Assembly (NCBI GenBank): GCA_950295325.1
Contig: OX485807.1
Span: 40,270,440-40,330,439 of the forward strand
Length of the DNA: 60,000 bases
Direction: 5' to 3'
Source: Polytrichum commune
Lineage: Eukaryota > Streptophyta > Polytrichopsida > Polytrichales > Polytrichaceae
Positions within the stretch are counted from its first letter, which is position 1, and each line of letters opens with the position of its first letter. The notes beneath the pieces were generated by a model. It was given only the letters and a program-made list of their open reading frames with translations. It ran no database searches and was not told where the DNA came from. Positions 35,422 to 47,420 of this stretch are shown in pieces. The position numbers and the translations under genes are program-made.

Positions 35422-35829
35422 CTATGGATTTTGAATAGGGTTTCCTGCCGGCGGCGGCGGGTATGCCTTGATCAAGCCCTGGGCATGGAATTTGGGCTCG
35501 TGAGGAGAATTTGCTGCTGGTAGCAGAGGGTATTTATTCGTCAAGCTCTGTGCGTTTAATTTCCAGTCTGAGTTGATGGCAAGGCCCTGAGCTGAAGAAT
35601 CGTCTTGAGTATAAAACTGATGATCCAGCACCTCGACTATTAAGCCGGAACGAGCTGGAAGTCTCAAGCTTCCAGTGATTTGAGAGTCTGGATTCGAAGG
35701 TGGATCAGGTCGAATAGCCACTGCAATTTGAAGTTGGCCTGCAAGTACTGCCATGAAGGCTATCACTGCAAGAATCACAAACTTCACCGCAAGCACGTTG
35801 GATGCCATCAATGCCATTGATTGCAGCAA
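35422..35829 (-). CDS. Secreted peptide precursor with two C-terminal PSY-like modules (hypothetical)
   Basis: Intronless frame of 135 residues. Residues 1-38 form a signal peptide: a hydrophobic core at about 15-38 ending AVA, with likely cleavage before IRPDPP. The rest is Pro-, Ser- and Asn-rich with no cysteine, so a processed peptide precursor is more likely than a folded domain. The C-terminus holds two related modules, NAQSLTNKYPLLPAANSPHEP (92-112; one of several possible frames of alignment) and HAQGLIKAYPPPPAGNP (115-131) plus IQNP. Both contain Y-x3-PxxN. The ending PAGNPIQNP resembles the PxANPxHDP core of plant PSY sulfated peptides, though neither Tyr follows an Asp. A weaker AQGL copy starts at 80. 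A TATA box (minus strand, about 35998-36008) lies about 170 bases upstream of the ATG. Function is not established. Confidence 0.6.
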   Translation of the reverse strand: MLQSMALMASNVLAVKFVILAVIAFMAVLAGQLQIAVAIRPDPPSNPDSQITGSLRLPARSGLIVEVLDHQFYTQDDSSAQGLAINSDWKLNAQSLTNKYPLLPAANSPHEPKFHAQGLIKAYPPPPAGNPIQNP

Positions 35830-35996
35830 ACCGGATCAAAGAATCAAAGAATTGTGACGTCTTTGTGAAAAAACCAGAGCTCCTACGACCGTGTTACAAA
35901 CTTGTGTTTGACAGTGGATGATGTTGGTGCTCAAGAAAGCATTGCTATAAGTGATTGGTGAACATCGGATGTTTAGGTATCATTGGGAGTCTGGAC

Positions 35997-36010
35997 CTCT
36001 ATATATACCC
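35997..36010 (-). promoter_or_regulatory. TATA box of the secreted-peptide gene
   Basis: Minus-strand GGGTATATATAGAG fits the TATAWAWA consensus. A start site about 30 bases downstream would leave a leader of roughly 140 bases before the ATG at 35829, a normal plant spacing. Confidence 0.55.
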
Positions 36011-37230
36011 GGCGTCGTGCATGAGTGGTAAACAAATGTTTCAAATGTTTCAATGTTTCAATTGTGTGCGATGGGCTCAAGATTTCCAACTTGAGTGTGG
36101 GCCACAGAGGTTTGCAACACGTCTTCCTAGCCCCTTGGAAGGAATATGAGAATTTAAGTGCACATGCTACAGTTTGAGAATTGAGAGACATACTTCCTAC
36201 TGTACTACCTAGCTGTGTAGCTATCCTGCTAGCATGGCATTTCTTGTAACAGTAACTCACCTTGGCAAACGTTTGTTTGTTTTGTCAAAAGCACAGTTTG
36301 GACTTTGGTAATTTCAAATCCTTGACTTCTCGCAAATGGGTTGACTGTGGATTCACTCGGAACAACAGTCAGCCTCACAACAAGCCTTAGTCTTATAACT
36401 CTGCCACTGGCCGTGTAGTGTGGACTCAACAGACAGATATTGCTTTGTTCAATGGGACTATTTGATAGGCAGGCAAAAATTCGTGTGCATCGTAAATTTG
36501 AAATTGAATCAATCCACATATTTGCACTTTCAGAATCTGTTCTCTACCGGAAATTTGACACTAACTGCACCGAGTTACTGAAGTAATTCTGCAATACGTA
36601 CAGATGAAGGTCTCCAGGCCAAGAAGAATCGGAGGTACTCATTGCAGAGACTAGAGAATCACAGCATCAGTCAACCAGTAGGGAAGAAAGCAAACAATTG
36701 TGCACAATTTTCAGAGATAAAGGTCTAACCCTAAAGGTTTAGGATTACACCCCTCTCAAGGACCCACACTCTAGGCGGGTCGTAAGCAAACAGAACATTA
36801 CACGTCAGTAATTACAATCACCGATACTCTCTTCTCTGTGATAGAGAGGTCATAGTTGAAAAACCTGAGACCTAACATCATCAAGGAACAAGAAATTGAA
36901 CATTAGTCCTTCAAGTCAGAAGGAATAATGAAGGAGGAAATCAGGCCTTCACACAAAGAAAGAACAAACCAAAAAAACAAAAACATAGTTGACAGAGAAT
37001 GAACTTATGCAAATATAGTCAAACAGAGGGCACATCATTCAACCAGAGGCAATCCCCAACACTCTACTTTGCACGACATGAGCACTGACTTTATCAGCTC
37101 CTTCCTAGTCAGTTACAGTCTCGAGGTAATGGTAGGACTCAACCATTAAAATATGTAAATAGAATGTGTAATGGTTTCAAAATTCCTCAAGATCAAACCA
37201 TGAATAACACTCCACAATTTTATGGTTTCC
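36011..37230. other. Spacer between the peptide gene and RAD54
   Basis: No gene supported. Unrelated short frames only. Confidence 0.4.
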
Positions 37231-37234
37231 TGCA

Positions 37235-37470
37235 TATTTTTACGTTCAAATCAGGGCTCGAGGAGAACCAGCGGTTAGTTACAGATGAACTGGTTGAGTT
37301 GGAGAAATAACCGGTTGAAGTTCGAGACTTCAGGAGAATTACTGATCATATTAGAGGAATCTACAGAATATACCTCAAATGAATAAAGCAAAACCGGAAG
37401 ATGTCAACATGTAAGCGGTTGGATTTAGAATCACTAGGATCTTGACCAACTATGCCCAAAAACTCCCCAG
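37235..37470 (+). repeat. Dispersed repeat R1, copy 3
   Basis: ACAGATGAACTGGTTGAG, GAGAAATAACCGGTTGAAGTT, GACTTCAGGAGAATTACTGA, GATGTCAACATGTAAG and CACTAGGATCTTGACCAACT in the order seen at 26.3 kb. It lies about 310 bases past the RAD54 stop, so it may be part of, or just after, that gene's 3' end. Confidence 0.75.
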
Positions 37471-37783
37471 GCACTGGTTCAAATAGAGAAGTTCTTATTG
37501 AGACCCTTCATTTCAGGAGGGAAAAAATCCTGTCACGTTTTGGAAGCATTACTTTACACTGAAAGTCCAAACATTGAATTTCAGGACGTCTGAAGAGTTT
37601 GGGGAATTTGCAAACATAAAAGCAGGGCTGACATATTAGGACACATACGAGTACTATTGCTTGTGAAGGGAAGGTTCAAGTGTTAAGCTTGAAAAATGTA
37701 GAGATTATAGCGAAGGGCTGCACACTTGTGAAATATGTATAATGATTGTATAATACAGGATGGAAAATCACGTGAAACTGACA

Positions 37784-40700
37784 TCAGTCAGAGTCATCGT
37801 CCTCATATTCACTATACGAAGCGCTGCTCTCATCATCTGATGAGTGCTTGGAAGTCACAATACTCCTCCTCGCCTTGCTGACGGGGGCAATTTTGGGTCT
37901 TTTTGTAGGAGCTGATGTAGGACGTATCTGAGGGGTTGTCGGAGATTTTCTTGATAATGGGCACACTCTTAGGGAAGACTTGTCAGGGGTGATGAAGGTT
38001 TCACCTGGCCCTTTAAATGGTCTGCTTAGCCCAGTACTTGTCGGTAAGATTTGTGGAGTCCTGGTCGCAATACGCTCCTTGACAATAGGAGGCCCTTTGC
38101 ATGAGAGTGAAGGTACTGAAGATCGTGGGAAGGAATCAATAGGGATGAGCTTGCCATCAATTTGACATGTGAAGGTAAATGACACCTACACAACACAACA
38201 GAGCAATGAAACCAGTAAGCAACACCTGGTGACGCTTTGAAATCTACACTAGAAGATGAAAAAACATCAAGGAAAACCCCTAAAGGATAAGGATAAATAC
38301 TTGATTTCCAGAGGCTGCCTGCAGTATCCTGTCTGGAATGGTTGATGCATCAGAATGGTGCGCCCAGGCTAGCAAATCTTCTTCTGCAGGGGTTCCAATC
38401 TGAACAAACAAAGCCATTGCCCTTTTAAGGCCCTCTCTTATAGAAGCACATGCTTATGGAAGCAATAGCAAGATTCAGGAACAGAAATCTCCCTTTCCAT
38501 ACAGTAAAAGAAAAAATTCACACTTCCACAATGACGACTACAAACCTGTCTTTCCCAAGGCTTTAGCCTGCCTGAACATCCAGCAACTTCAGCAAACCCA
38601 CCAATATCTTGAACCTCCAATGCTGAGGTTTCAGGGGTGCTTGTTGTATCTTCAGGAGTATCCCCCATCTCACACCGTTCACAATTTATTGAGTCGTGTG
38701 TGTCAGACCTATTAATATACAGAATTAAGAATTAGCGCAATGCTTACCAAACAAATATCATAAAATGATACAAGCTACTACACTCTTTGACCTTGTTTGA
38801 TTTAATCACATTACCTGATGTCCTCACGAAGTGTAAACAAGTCTCGGAGATCCTCTGAGGAAAGCATGTTAACCTGGAAGATCATGAAATGTTTATGCTT
38901 AGGAATGCAGAGGACATAATTACATTTGCCAAGTTTGAGACCACGTAGCTTGTCATGACACTTCCAAAGAAGACATAGCAATGAAACTCCCAAGAGCACT
39001 ACAATTTCACTAAAGATTATTCTAAATTTTAAAAACAAAAACAAAATTACAAGAAATTGATTAAGAAACACAAAAAAACCAAAAAAAAAACTCTCAAACC
39101 TGTGCTTTAGCATCAGTAGACTGCTCTTTGTCAACAACCTTCTGAAGTCCTTCCTTTGACATTTGTCTTTGGAATACCTGCAAGCACTTAAGCATGTTAT
39201 TTATTAAGGACAGGTAGCTTCACCTCTGTGATCATCTCTACTACTGCATGGCCTGTCCAACACAGCTGTGTTGAATAATTATTTAAAGTGCCAAAAGTCG
39301 GTCCAGCACTTCAAAGTAATAATTTTGAAAAATTTGACACTTTTCCTATGACTTTCTCACAATTGTAACTAGTTCACATATACCCAATCAACAGGTCTAA
39401 GGTGTTCGCATTACACATTGCATCACTAGTACGTTGAAGTATATTTGCCCCCTCATGAGGTGTCCACAATCAATGAGAGATATGTAAACTTGAGAGATGA
39501 AACCCTGGTAGTCTTCTTCTAAGTTTTGACACAACTCCAAAAAAAGTTTTCTTAGCACAATCAAGCTCCGAAAATCTGTTCATACATATTTTCTCTTCAA
39601 GCCTCCTCACTTGAAAATGCTTGCTGAAATTTGTTCATATCTTTTGCACAAAATTTTCAAATTACAGTTTAAGGTTAAGTAGAAAACCAAAGAACACAAG
39701 TATCACCTTCTCTTCGATGGTGCCACTAGCAAGAAACCGATAAACAAAAACTCTTTTCTTTTGACCATCCCTCCAAACTCGTGCTGCTGCCTGGATTCAA
39801 GCAATCAAGAGGTATATAAGGGCAATACTCAACTACTTGTAAAAGGCTTGCTCAGAACATCCACGCCGCAAGTAAACCAAGCAAAGAAGCACATATGATA
39901 AAATCTCCTTTTAATATCATACAATCATGACCTGTTTATCTGTAGCAGGATTCCAATCAGGATCAAACAGCACCAATCGATTGCCACCAATCAAGTTCAA
40001 TCCGCAGCCTCCAGCTTTGCTACTCAGCAAAAAGGCAAATTCGTTCTGCAAAAGAGAAGCTTGTTAAGAGCAGAATCTGGCTGTGAATATAAAACTATCT
40101 CCATCCACATGAATACACTAAGCTACATCTATTCAGATTTAAGAGGAATCATCATCAGTAGAACACTGCAGGATTCCACAGTACATAATAATTAACACAG
40201 CTTTGAACAGAACTTTGGTCAATTTCCATAGCAGTGGGACTTACCAGATTGGGATCGTTAAACCTAGTCACCAACTTCTGCCGCTTACTGATGGACGTGG
40301 TTCCATCGAGCCTTACATAGGGATAGTTTCTCTCACGGCAAATATCCGCAAACAAGTCCAGGGTCTGTTAATGACATTTTTCAAAATGCATGGACGTGAG
40401 AATGACAACCTCACCTAATCAGATAGCCAGTAGCAAGTAACTTGAATTTTCTGGTAAAAAAAAGAGCATAGGGTATAGGAGTACCTGAGTGTAGTTGGAG
40501 ACAAGGACAATGCGGTCATCAGTCTTGCAACGAAGTTCAGAAAGCAGTCGTGCCAATACTGCCATTTTCCCAGACAGCTCAATCCAGCCTATCCATGACC
40601 CACTCCTGGAAACCAGGTATTAATGTCAGAGTTGGTCAAGTTTGTTAATTTCACATATCATTCCATGACTGGTTACAATGTGCAAGCCCTGACAGTACCT

Positions 40701-43700
40701 GCTAGAGAGCAAGTGTTGAGGAAATAATTTCAGGCAGTCCCCAAATCCTGCTGTTTCAGAGCCCCCAGCTCGTATTGTATCATATATAAGCTGCACAAAA
40801 CAGATCAAATGTCGTTGGTTAACTAGGCACAAAGAATTGAATGACGTGGATCACATGGTATACAAATTACCCTTTATGCATATATCTTTACCATCAACCT
40901 ACATATTTTGCTTCTGGTTACTCAATATCAGATGAGAGACTTTGCATGTGTCAAAGTGAAAAGATTTTCTTGCCACTTGACCAGGTATAGATAAATGGGA
41001 CACTTATATTGATTGGTTTACAAAGAATGTTGCATAATGATGTCAATATATGGTACACTTCAATCTAGCACTGGCCTACATCCCCGTGCTTTCAACCATC
41101 TTGATTAGCACTGTCTTAAGAATGCAATTGTCCTCCAACAGGAAATCAGAAGGATTCACATTCAAAGTGACAGTCGTAAGAAGATACTGAATATTACTTT
41201 GGGATGATTGCACAATTTCTTCAATGCAGTGATTGATGCAAGTACTCGAGCGCGCTTAGTTTTATCTTCCAAGGCTTGGCGTAACTGTACAGATACAGCA
41301 AAAGGCTAAGGTTAATCTTTCTGAAGATTGATCTTTCCTGAAAAGGATCAGCAAATAAGTAAACAGTTATTTGGCAAAACAGTTATTTCCAGATTCAGTG
41401 CCTTATTGCATACTAAAGATTGCTGGAAAGGTATATCTTCATCAGAAACATAATGTGTGTCATACTTACATTCTTGGACCGAATAAAATGTCGATATAGA
41501 TCCAGCTGAAGATCTGTCAATTTACAACAAACAACCTCCACAACCTGCACATGACCAGTGACTTCATAACTAAGTTAATATCAAGTAAAAGGAAGTGGTG
41601 AATGTGAATTACTTCCTCTATAAACATTGATAATTTAACAATATTTAATTCTTGAACATACAGGAGGTCCATTGATCTTGGGTGTGTAAGAATGTTCGCT
41701 AACAGAAGCTAAGTTGGAAAAGTGAACAATGTTGTCAAGACAACTTCAGAACCAAAAACCATTAGAGTTCTTTGATTGAGACTGCAACTACAACTGCTAT
41801 AATTTTAACCCTTCATATAATTCATTGAATACTGAGACTTGCATGTTCCATATAAAAACATGGATTCCTTAATACTGAAAAAAATAACTACAGAGGGATC
41901 AAGTCTCAATTATCTCCAACCAATATTTTCTAGCACATGAGCCCATATCTACAAGGAGCCTTGTTTTCCCCAAGAGGTGAACTGTAAGGTTTCTGAAGCT
42001 CTGAAGGGTTGACTGAGGTTGACAATTCTGGACTATCAAACAAACAGAAAATGACACAAAGTATTGTACCTTGGGAGGTAGGTGATTTGATAACAATGCA
42101 TTTGTTCGCCGCAATATGAACTGTAAAAGATAGCCAGCAAGTCAGAATACTAGTCTGCAACCTACAGGACATACAACTTCACCTTAATAGATAAGATTCC
42201 ATTAAACTGAAGGGCAGCCATTAAGGGATGATGGTATTCAGAATGAAACATTACCTGGTTGACCTTATCACTAAGTTCTGCTGAACGTTCTATGCTCAAA
42301 GCTCTGGCATCATCAGTGGCATCAGGCTCCCGCCCATTCAAGATTGGGGTCTAGCCACATTACAATATAAGGTGAGCTTTAATAACATTATACAGAAATG
42401 GAAAAAGACAAAGCAAAAGTAAATTTCATCAGAGGCACAGCAAACATACTTCATAATATCGGCGGAAGGTACTCGCATCACCAAGAACTCCAGGATTTGT
42501 AAAGTTGGCCATAGCAAAAAACTCCTCCAAGTCATTCTGAAATTCAGATTGTGGATAAGAAACATGAAGCAGACACAGTATTTACTTGTATCTTTTCCTT
42601 GAATTGTGAAATTACAGATAAGACATTACCAAGATTCAAAGCCATGAAGAACTGCAAATTATAAACAGGAGTAAATAGAAATAGGATCGTGCAGAACCTG
42701 CATAGGTGTGCCCGATAACAGGACTCGCCGGAAGCAAGGAAGAGAAGCAAGAGCCTGCAGTACTAACCGCATTTCAGACATAGCATATCTAAGGCAGAAG
42801 TGATGTACGTGCATTTGATCTCCAGCACTTAACTAGTAATGAACATGGTACTAGTTTTCGAAACTCTAAAGATACTATACTATGAGCAATAATTGTGACC
42901 TAGCCTTGAGCCAAAAGAACACAAGTATAGACTCTTCATCTTCTGGTGTGACCCATCCCCCAAGACTAACTGTAAAAAAAAGAGATCCTCACAGCTACTA
43001 TTTGTCTGTTGTTTACCCTTCTAGAGAATAAGAGATTGTGCACCTGATTGGTAAGTGTCTTGTCATTTTTCAGCCTATGTGCCTCATCACATATGAGGAG
43101 ATCACAGCTACCTTCCTTCTCAAACCGTGCTGCATGCAGTCTAAATGTCTCATATGATATTATTAAGACCTGAACACTTTTATAGAATTAGAACCCAGCC
43201 AATGACATATTTAATGAATGACAATGTCATTGTTCAGAGGATATCAACAGAAACAACGTCAACCAATCAAGAACTTTCATATCTAAGCTGTTTGAGCAGA
43301 AACTAATTTTTCTAGACCTGACAACCAAGAGATTCCAGCATGAGGTACATCTAACTTAATGCTGAAGTGTGATTACAGAGAGGAATATTTAAAAAGGACC
43401 ATAATGAAGCCATATAGTAGCCAATTCTTCAATAAGTACTCCTAGTCAATATGTAGACATCTGCAGGATGCAAACTCTAACCATCTTCCTCGTTATACAG
43501 CTTCAGCTTCCCTACAACCTCATAACAACGAGTGTACATCAAACTGTTACCAACAATGAAAGAGGAGAAATATTGACCTGTGGATTTTCTACCAAAATAG
43601 TAATAGGACATAATTTACCTGATAGAAATTCTGAGGGGAGAGAAAGGTAGAAATGCCCTGTAAAACATCAGCTCGAGTGCTTTCACACATTGCCAACACA

Positions 43701-45376
43701 TTGATTGTACTGTGGCTTAGCCATTTTTTAATCTCAGCCTCCCAATTGCTGACCAGGCTGGTTGGAGTGATAATTACAACTCTTTTTGCCATTGGGCTAC
43801 CCTCAAAGCCTTGCTTCAAGAGGGTCCACATAAGAGTGATAGATTGTAGTGTTTTCCCCAACCTGAGAGGAAGCAAAAAAAATTTATTGCTTCAGTACAG
43901 ACTCATGACGTTTTACACATCCCTTGCCTTCCAATTGCAGCTATACTAGTTCATAGATCAATATAAAATATACCCAGAAAGCTAAATAGATGAAGGGGCT
44001 AAACTTGTCCTTACAACCCCATGAGTATCTAGTCTCTGGGCAGGACTATGGTAGTAGTGTGCAAATAAATGCTAATCGTGCTAATCATTTAGATTCATAA
44101 TACCCACATGCTATATAAGGTGAGACCATACCCCATGTCATCTGCAAGGATGCAACCACCAGAACCAGTAACACCGTTATCTGAGATTGCCAGGTTCCGA
44201 AGGCCAGCAACACACTCGAACATAAACTGGACACCTTCCCTGCACAATACAACCAGTGCAATTGATAATTTAATATCACTTTCCAGTGATTCTCGAACTT
44301 TTAGAAATTATTAGAATTCACGTCATTGAGAAGCTTCCTCAGCAAGCTACCCAAATTTATTCTTGATAGGGAACTTGAAAACATTTATGGCCAATTAGAA
44401 CTGCTGAACTTCCCACAAGATTTTAAACTGTTGTGAACAACCGGAGCTGTACGGTTCTAGTTTGATGGTTACCTTTGGTGTTGCCGTAGAAATTTTACAA
44501 GGTGTGTATCCACAATAATTGGCTGTGCGTTGTCAGATCCAGATTCCGCAGTTTCATCTGGCTGCCATAGTACTAGTGGCTCGATCCCTGGCGGGAGCTC
44601 TTCTTTGCTCACAGGCTCCTCTTCCGCAGGTGCCAAAATTGGAAGTGGAACATTTTGTATGGGAGTAAATGGCTGCCTCGCAGAGCCCCAAGGAACAAAG
44701 CGCTTCCGAGCTGACAGCCGGCGAAGCAACTCTGCATTGGTACCAGATGGAGTTCGAGGGCACGGCGACTTGAAAGGCCTCCTGATCACTACTGCTGCAT
44801 CTGACACTGACAAAACCTTCGGCAAAAACGCCTGTCTTCTCACCTCCACATCACCCCTGCAACACACACATCACGTAACCATGAATTGCCTGTGCAATCT
44901 CACAAACCCCACTGCACACCTCCGCTACATCTAATTCCAATCTCTGCAATTCCACATCCATGTTTGCCAAACTCATCACAACCTCTTCTCCGTATCTTCA
45001 CATACCATGTTCACACACCATCCTACAATAATTTGATGCCACAATCCACATCCATGTTCAACAAACTCATCACAATCTCTACCCCATCATCTTCACACAC
45101 CATCCTAAAATAAATTGGAGCCAGAATCCAACATCCATGTGTACCAAAATCATTATAGCCTCTTCCCCTCGTCATCGTCATATGCCATCCTAACGATAAT
45201 TTGAAGCCAGAATCCACAACTACCTACCTTATAAGTGCAGCTACGTTCTGAGCTTTCTGAGACTCTGCATCCTCTTCTTCTTCTTCCTGAATCTCATTCT
45301 CATTCTCCTCTTCCTCGTCGTCCTCTTTCCACTCTTGCTCACTATCGTCGTCGCTCTCATCCGAGGCTCGACCCAT
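37784..45376 (-). CDS. RAD54: RAD54 homologous-recombination translocase (SNF2 family), 21 exons
   Basis: Nuclear SNF2-type ATPase that works with RAD51 in strand invasion. Exons: 45376-45228, 44856-44473, 44239-44132, 43862-43619, 43169-43044, 42754-42698, 42536-42450, 42350-42255, 42120-42070, 41544-41470, 41284-41198, 40790-40699, 40605-40485, 40364-40245, 40045-39932, 39790-39707, 39177-39100, 38873-38815, 38708-38546, 38399-38301, 38185-37784. All are GT-AG with matching phases; 931 residues against 910 in Arabidopsis. Motif I is [12 protein letters not shown] (about 207-218, split by an intron), motif II DEAH at 323-326, motif III SGTPMQN near 351, motif [12 protein letters not shown] and motif [14 protein letters not shown] near 639. 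Plant RAD54 signatures [11 protein letters not shown] and [14 protein letters not shown] are present. The N-terminus is Asp/Glu-rich. The C-terminal tail is basic and Ser/Pro-rich, ending in an acidic stretch. Confidence 0.97.
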
Positions 45377-45625
45377 CGTGGCTGCTTCAACCCCACATCC
45401 TCAACCACAAAACCCTAGAGCACAAATCCAAATACAAATCCTCTCAGCCTCGCAAACGGTTCAAAATTTCGACACCACCCTGTCAATTCTCTACATCATT
45501 GACGCCTGGACTACTCCATTGCCTGATCCAGGGGATCTCTCGCTGCAAACGGAAGTGGTGGCACCAAACCCTAGCGCAAGCTGAGATGCTGAAAATACAA
45601 ACCTTCGCTCCCACACTGCGAAAGT

Positions 45626-45634
45626 GGCGCCAAA
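45626..45634 (-). promoter_or_regulatory. E2F-type site upstream of RAD54
   Basis: Minus-strand TTTGGCGCC matches the plant E2F consensus TTSSCGSS, 250 bases before the RAD54 ATG. A TATA-like CTCTATAAGTGG lies about 30 bases further upstream (about 45655-45666). E2F control of S-phase and repair genes is well known in plants; use of this site is inferred. Confidence 0.55.
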
Positions 45635-45679
45635 CGTAGATTTGAACGGGAAGCCACTTATAGAGCGCCACCTGGCACT

Positions 45680-46600
45680 AATGTGCTCACGTGGTGGTAT
45701 AAAACCCACCACGTCATTCCATGATGGTCCTTCTTCTTCACGATTCGACTACATACAGTACAGGTATGTACTCAGGTACACGTGTCTTGGAATGGTTGGT
45801 TTTTATGTTTCCATTGATTTTCAGCTAGGAATTTTAGAGTTGGGATTTTTCTTGGATCTGCATATATTACATTAGATTTTAGCAGCAATCTACGGATTTT
45901 ATGATTCAGATTGAATGTGGGAAATATTCAGGAATATTGCATGGAATATTGTCGGTCCCACATAACATTGTTATGAATCTGAATAATGTTATGCCTACAA
46001 AGTTTGTTGATTATTAAGCTTAGAATGGTTAATGCATTTTGATCATGTACCTACTCCAAAAAAATTTAAACACATGTTCTCTTGGTGTAAGTTATGTTCT
46101 TGCAAACAGTTACCACTAATTTCAAAGTGAACAACGTCTTTGAAGATTTGAAGACACGTTGTAATGCCTTGAGGACACCACTACTTGAAGTGAATAGTGT
46201 GTATTAAATCGTTTGGTTAATTAAGTGTCTACTTGCAGGTTCCAACCCACATTAAATTGTGAAATGTCATGTCTTGTACACCACATTAATTTCCCTATTT
46301 GGCATAAGAATGTGGCATTATACTATAGTGTGTACCACATTGAATCAAAGTTATTTGATATAACGAAGCTTACATTAGATGAAAGAAAAAAATGTAGTGC
46401 CTTTCTTATTTACCTATGTACACAATTGGCTACCAATTTGTGGCTCTTCACCTATCTCAACAAGTACTCTGGATAGTGTGTAAGAGGACAATGGCTACCA
46501 CAAATAGTAGGTAGCTTGACTCTTCAGCTCATTTCCTACTATTTAAAATAATCATTATTCTCCTAAACACTATGTAACACTTAGATGATCCAGTTCTAAG
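45680..46600. other. Spacer with a decayed foldback MITE copy
   Basis: About 45900-45993 is a shortened copy of the 10005-10170 foldback (TGGAATATTGTCGGTCCCAC, CTGAATAATGTTATG). About 46010-46090 matches the repeat in AMSH intron 2. No gene supported. Confidence 0.5.
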
Positions 46601-46895
46601 TTGTAAACAACTACACTAAATGGTCTTATTATTGTGAGCCACAAAAATTGTTTTTCTAGAAAAGTAATGCGGGTGATTCTTTTGTTTTGGTACTACTTTC
46701 CATTTAAGGTGACTATGTCATTTTATATCAAGTGTTGGCAAAAGTCTTCATGCAGACTTAGGGGATGACCCAAGTCCTCAGACTCACGTTTCCACCTTGA
46801 TTAGAGAATCAGTGTGGCCCACGTTAATTATTTACATGATCATTTTCCACCCACACTAATAGGATTATTTTATGTAATTTGGACCCATGTCATCC
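46600..46895 (-). mobile_element. Palindromic-end element, family Q, copy 2 (inverted)
   Basis: Inverse of 26565-26850. The plus-strand left end ACTAAATGGTCTTATTATT and right end CCCACACTAATAGGATTATT correspond to the two ends of that copy. Internal matches include AAGTCTTCATGCAGACTTAG and ACGTTTCCACCTTGATTAGA. Confidence 0.7.
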
Positions 46896-47039
46896 AAACA
46901 TGTAACACTAGTGGGTAAGAATTGTAAATTGCAAGAAATGTAGTTGATTTTTTCCCAAACTCTTCCTCTACCTAGAATACATCGACCACATAGCCTCTGG
47001 GCTTAAAATAGGTATAAAGAGAAAGAGAAAGAAAAAAGA

Positions 47040-47420
47040 AAAACCTCAATTGAATATTTGATGAATATTCAAAGTCAAAATCACTAGCTTCCTTAAACCA
47101 ATCCATAGGCCATGTGTATGACAACATGGCGTATGATGAGGACTCCCACATTCGTTGCCTAGGACCAACACAACATAGTTGGGTACTAGACCCAAGCTAC
47201 ATCAAAGCCCAACCAGTAACGGTGCGCAAAGCCACATGGCCACCTCCATGATCCCACCTGGTTCGGTTGCAAAAACGTCACCTTGCCGGGTACCGACCCC
47301 TTTTGTGTTTTGTGGGCCTACCTCCTTGACTTTGTGAATAGAATGGCTAGAATGTGCACTAACAAGCCACCCTAAACCCACATTGAAACCAACCTGAGAT
47401 AGAGTGGAGCCCATTACCTA
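47040..47420 (-). repeat. Dispersed repeat R2, copy 2 (inverted)
   Basis: Inverse match to 14930-15300 (ATTTGATGAATATTCAAAGT, CCTAGGACCAACACAACATA, CACCTCCATGATCCCACCTG, TGGAGCCCATTA). This copy continues beyond the point where the 14.9-kb one joins the Harbinger element. Confidence 0.7.
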
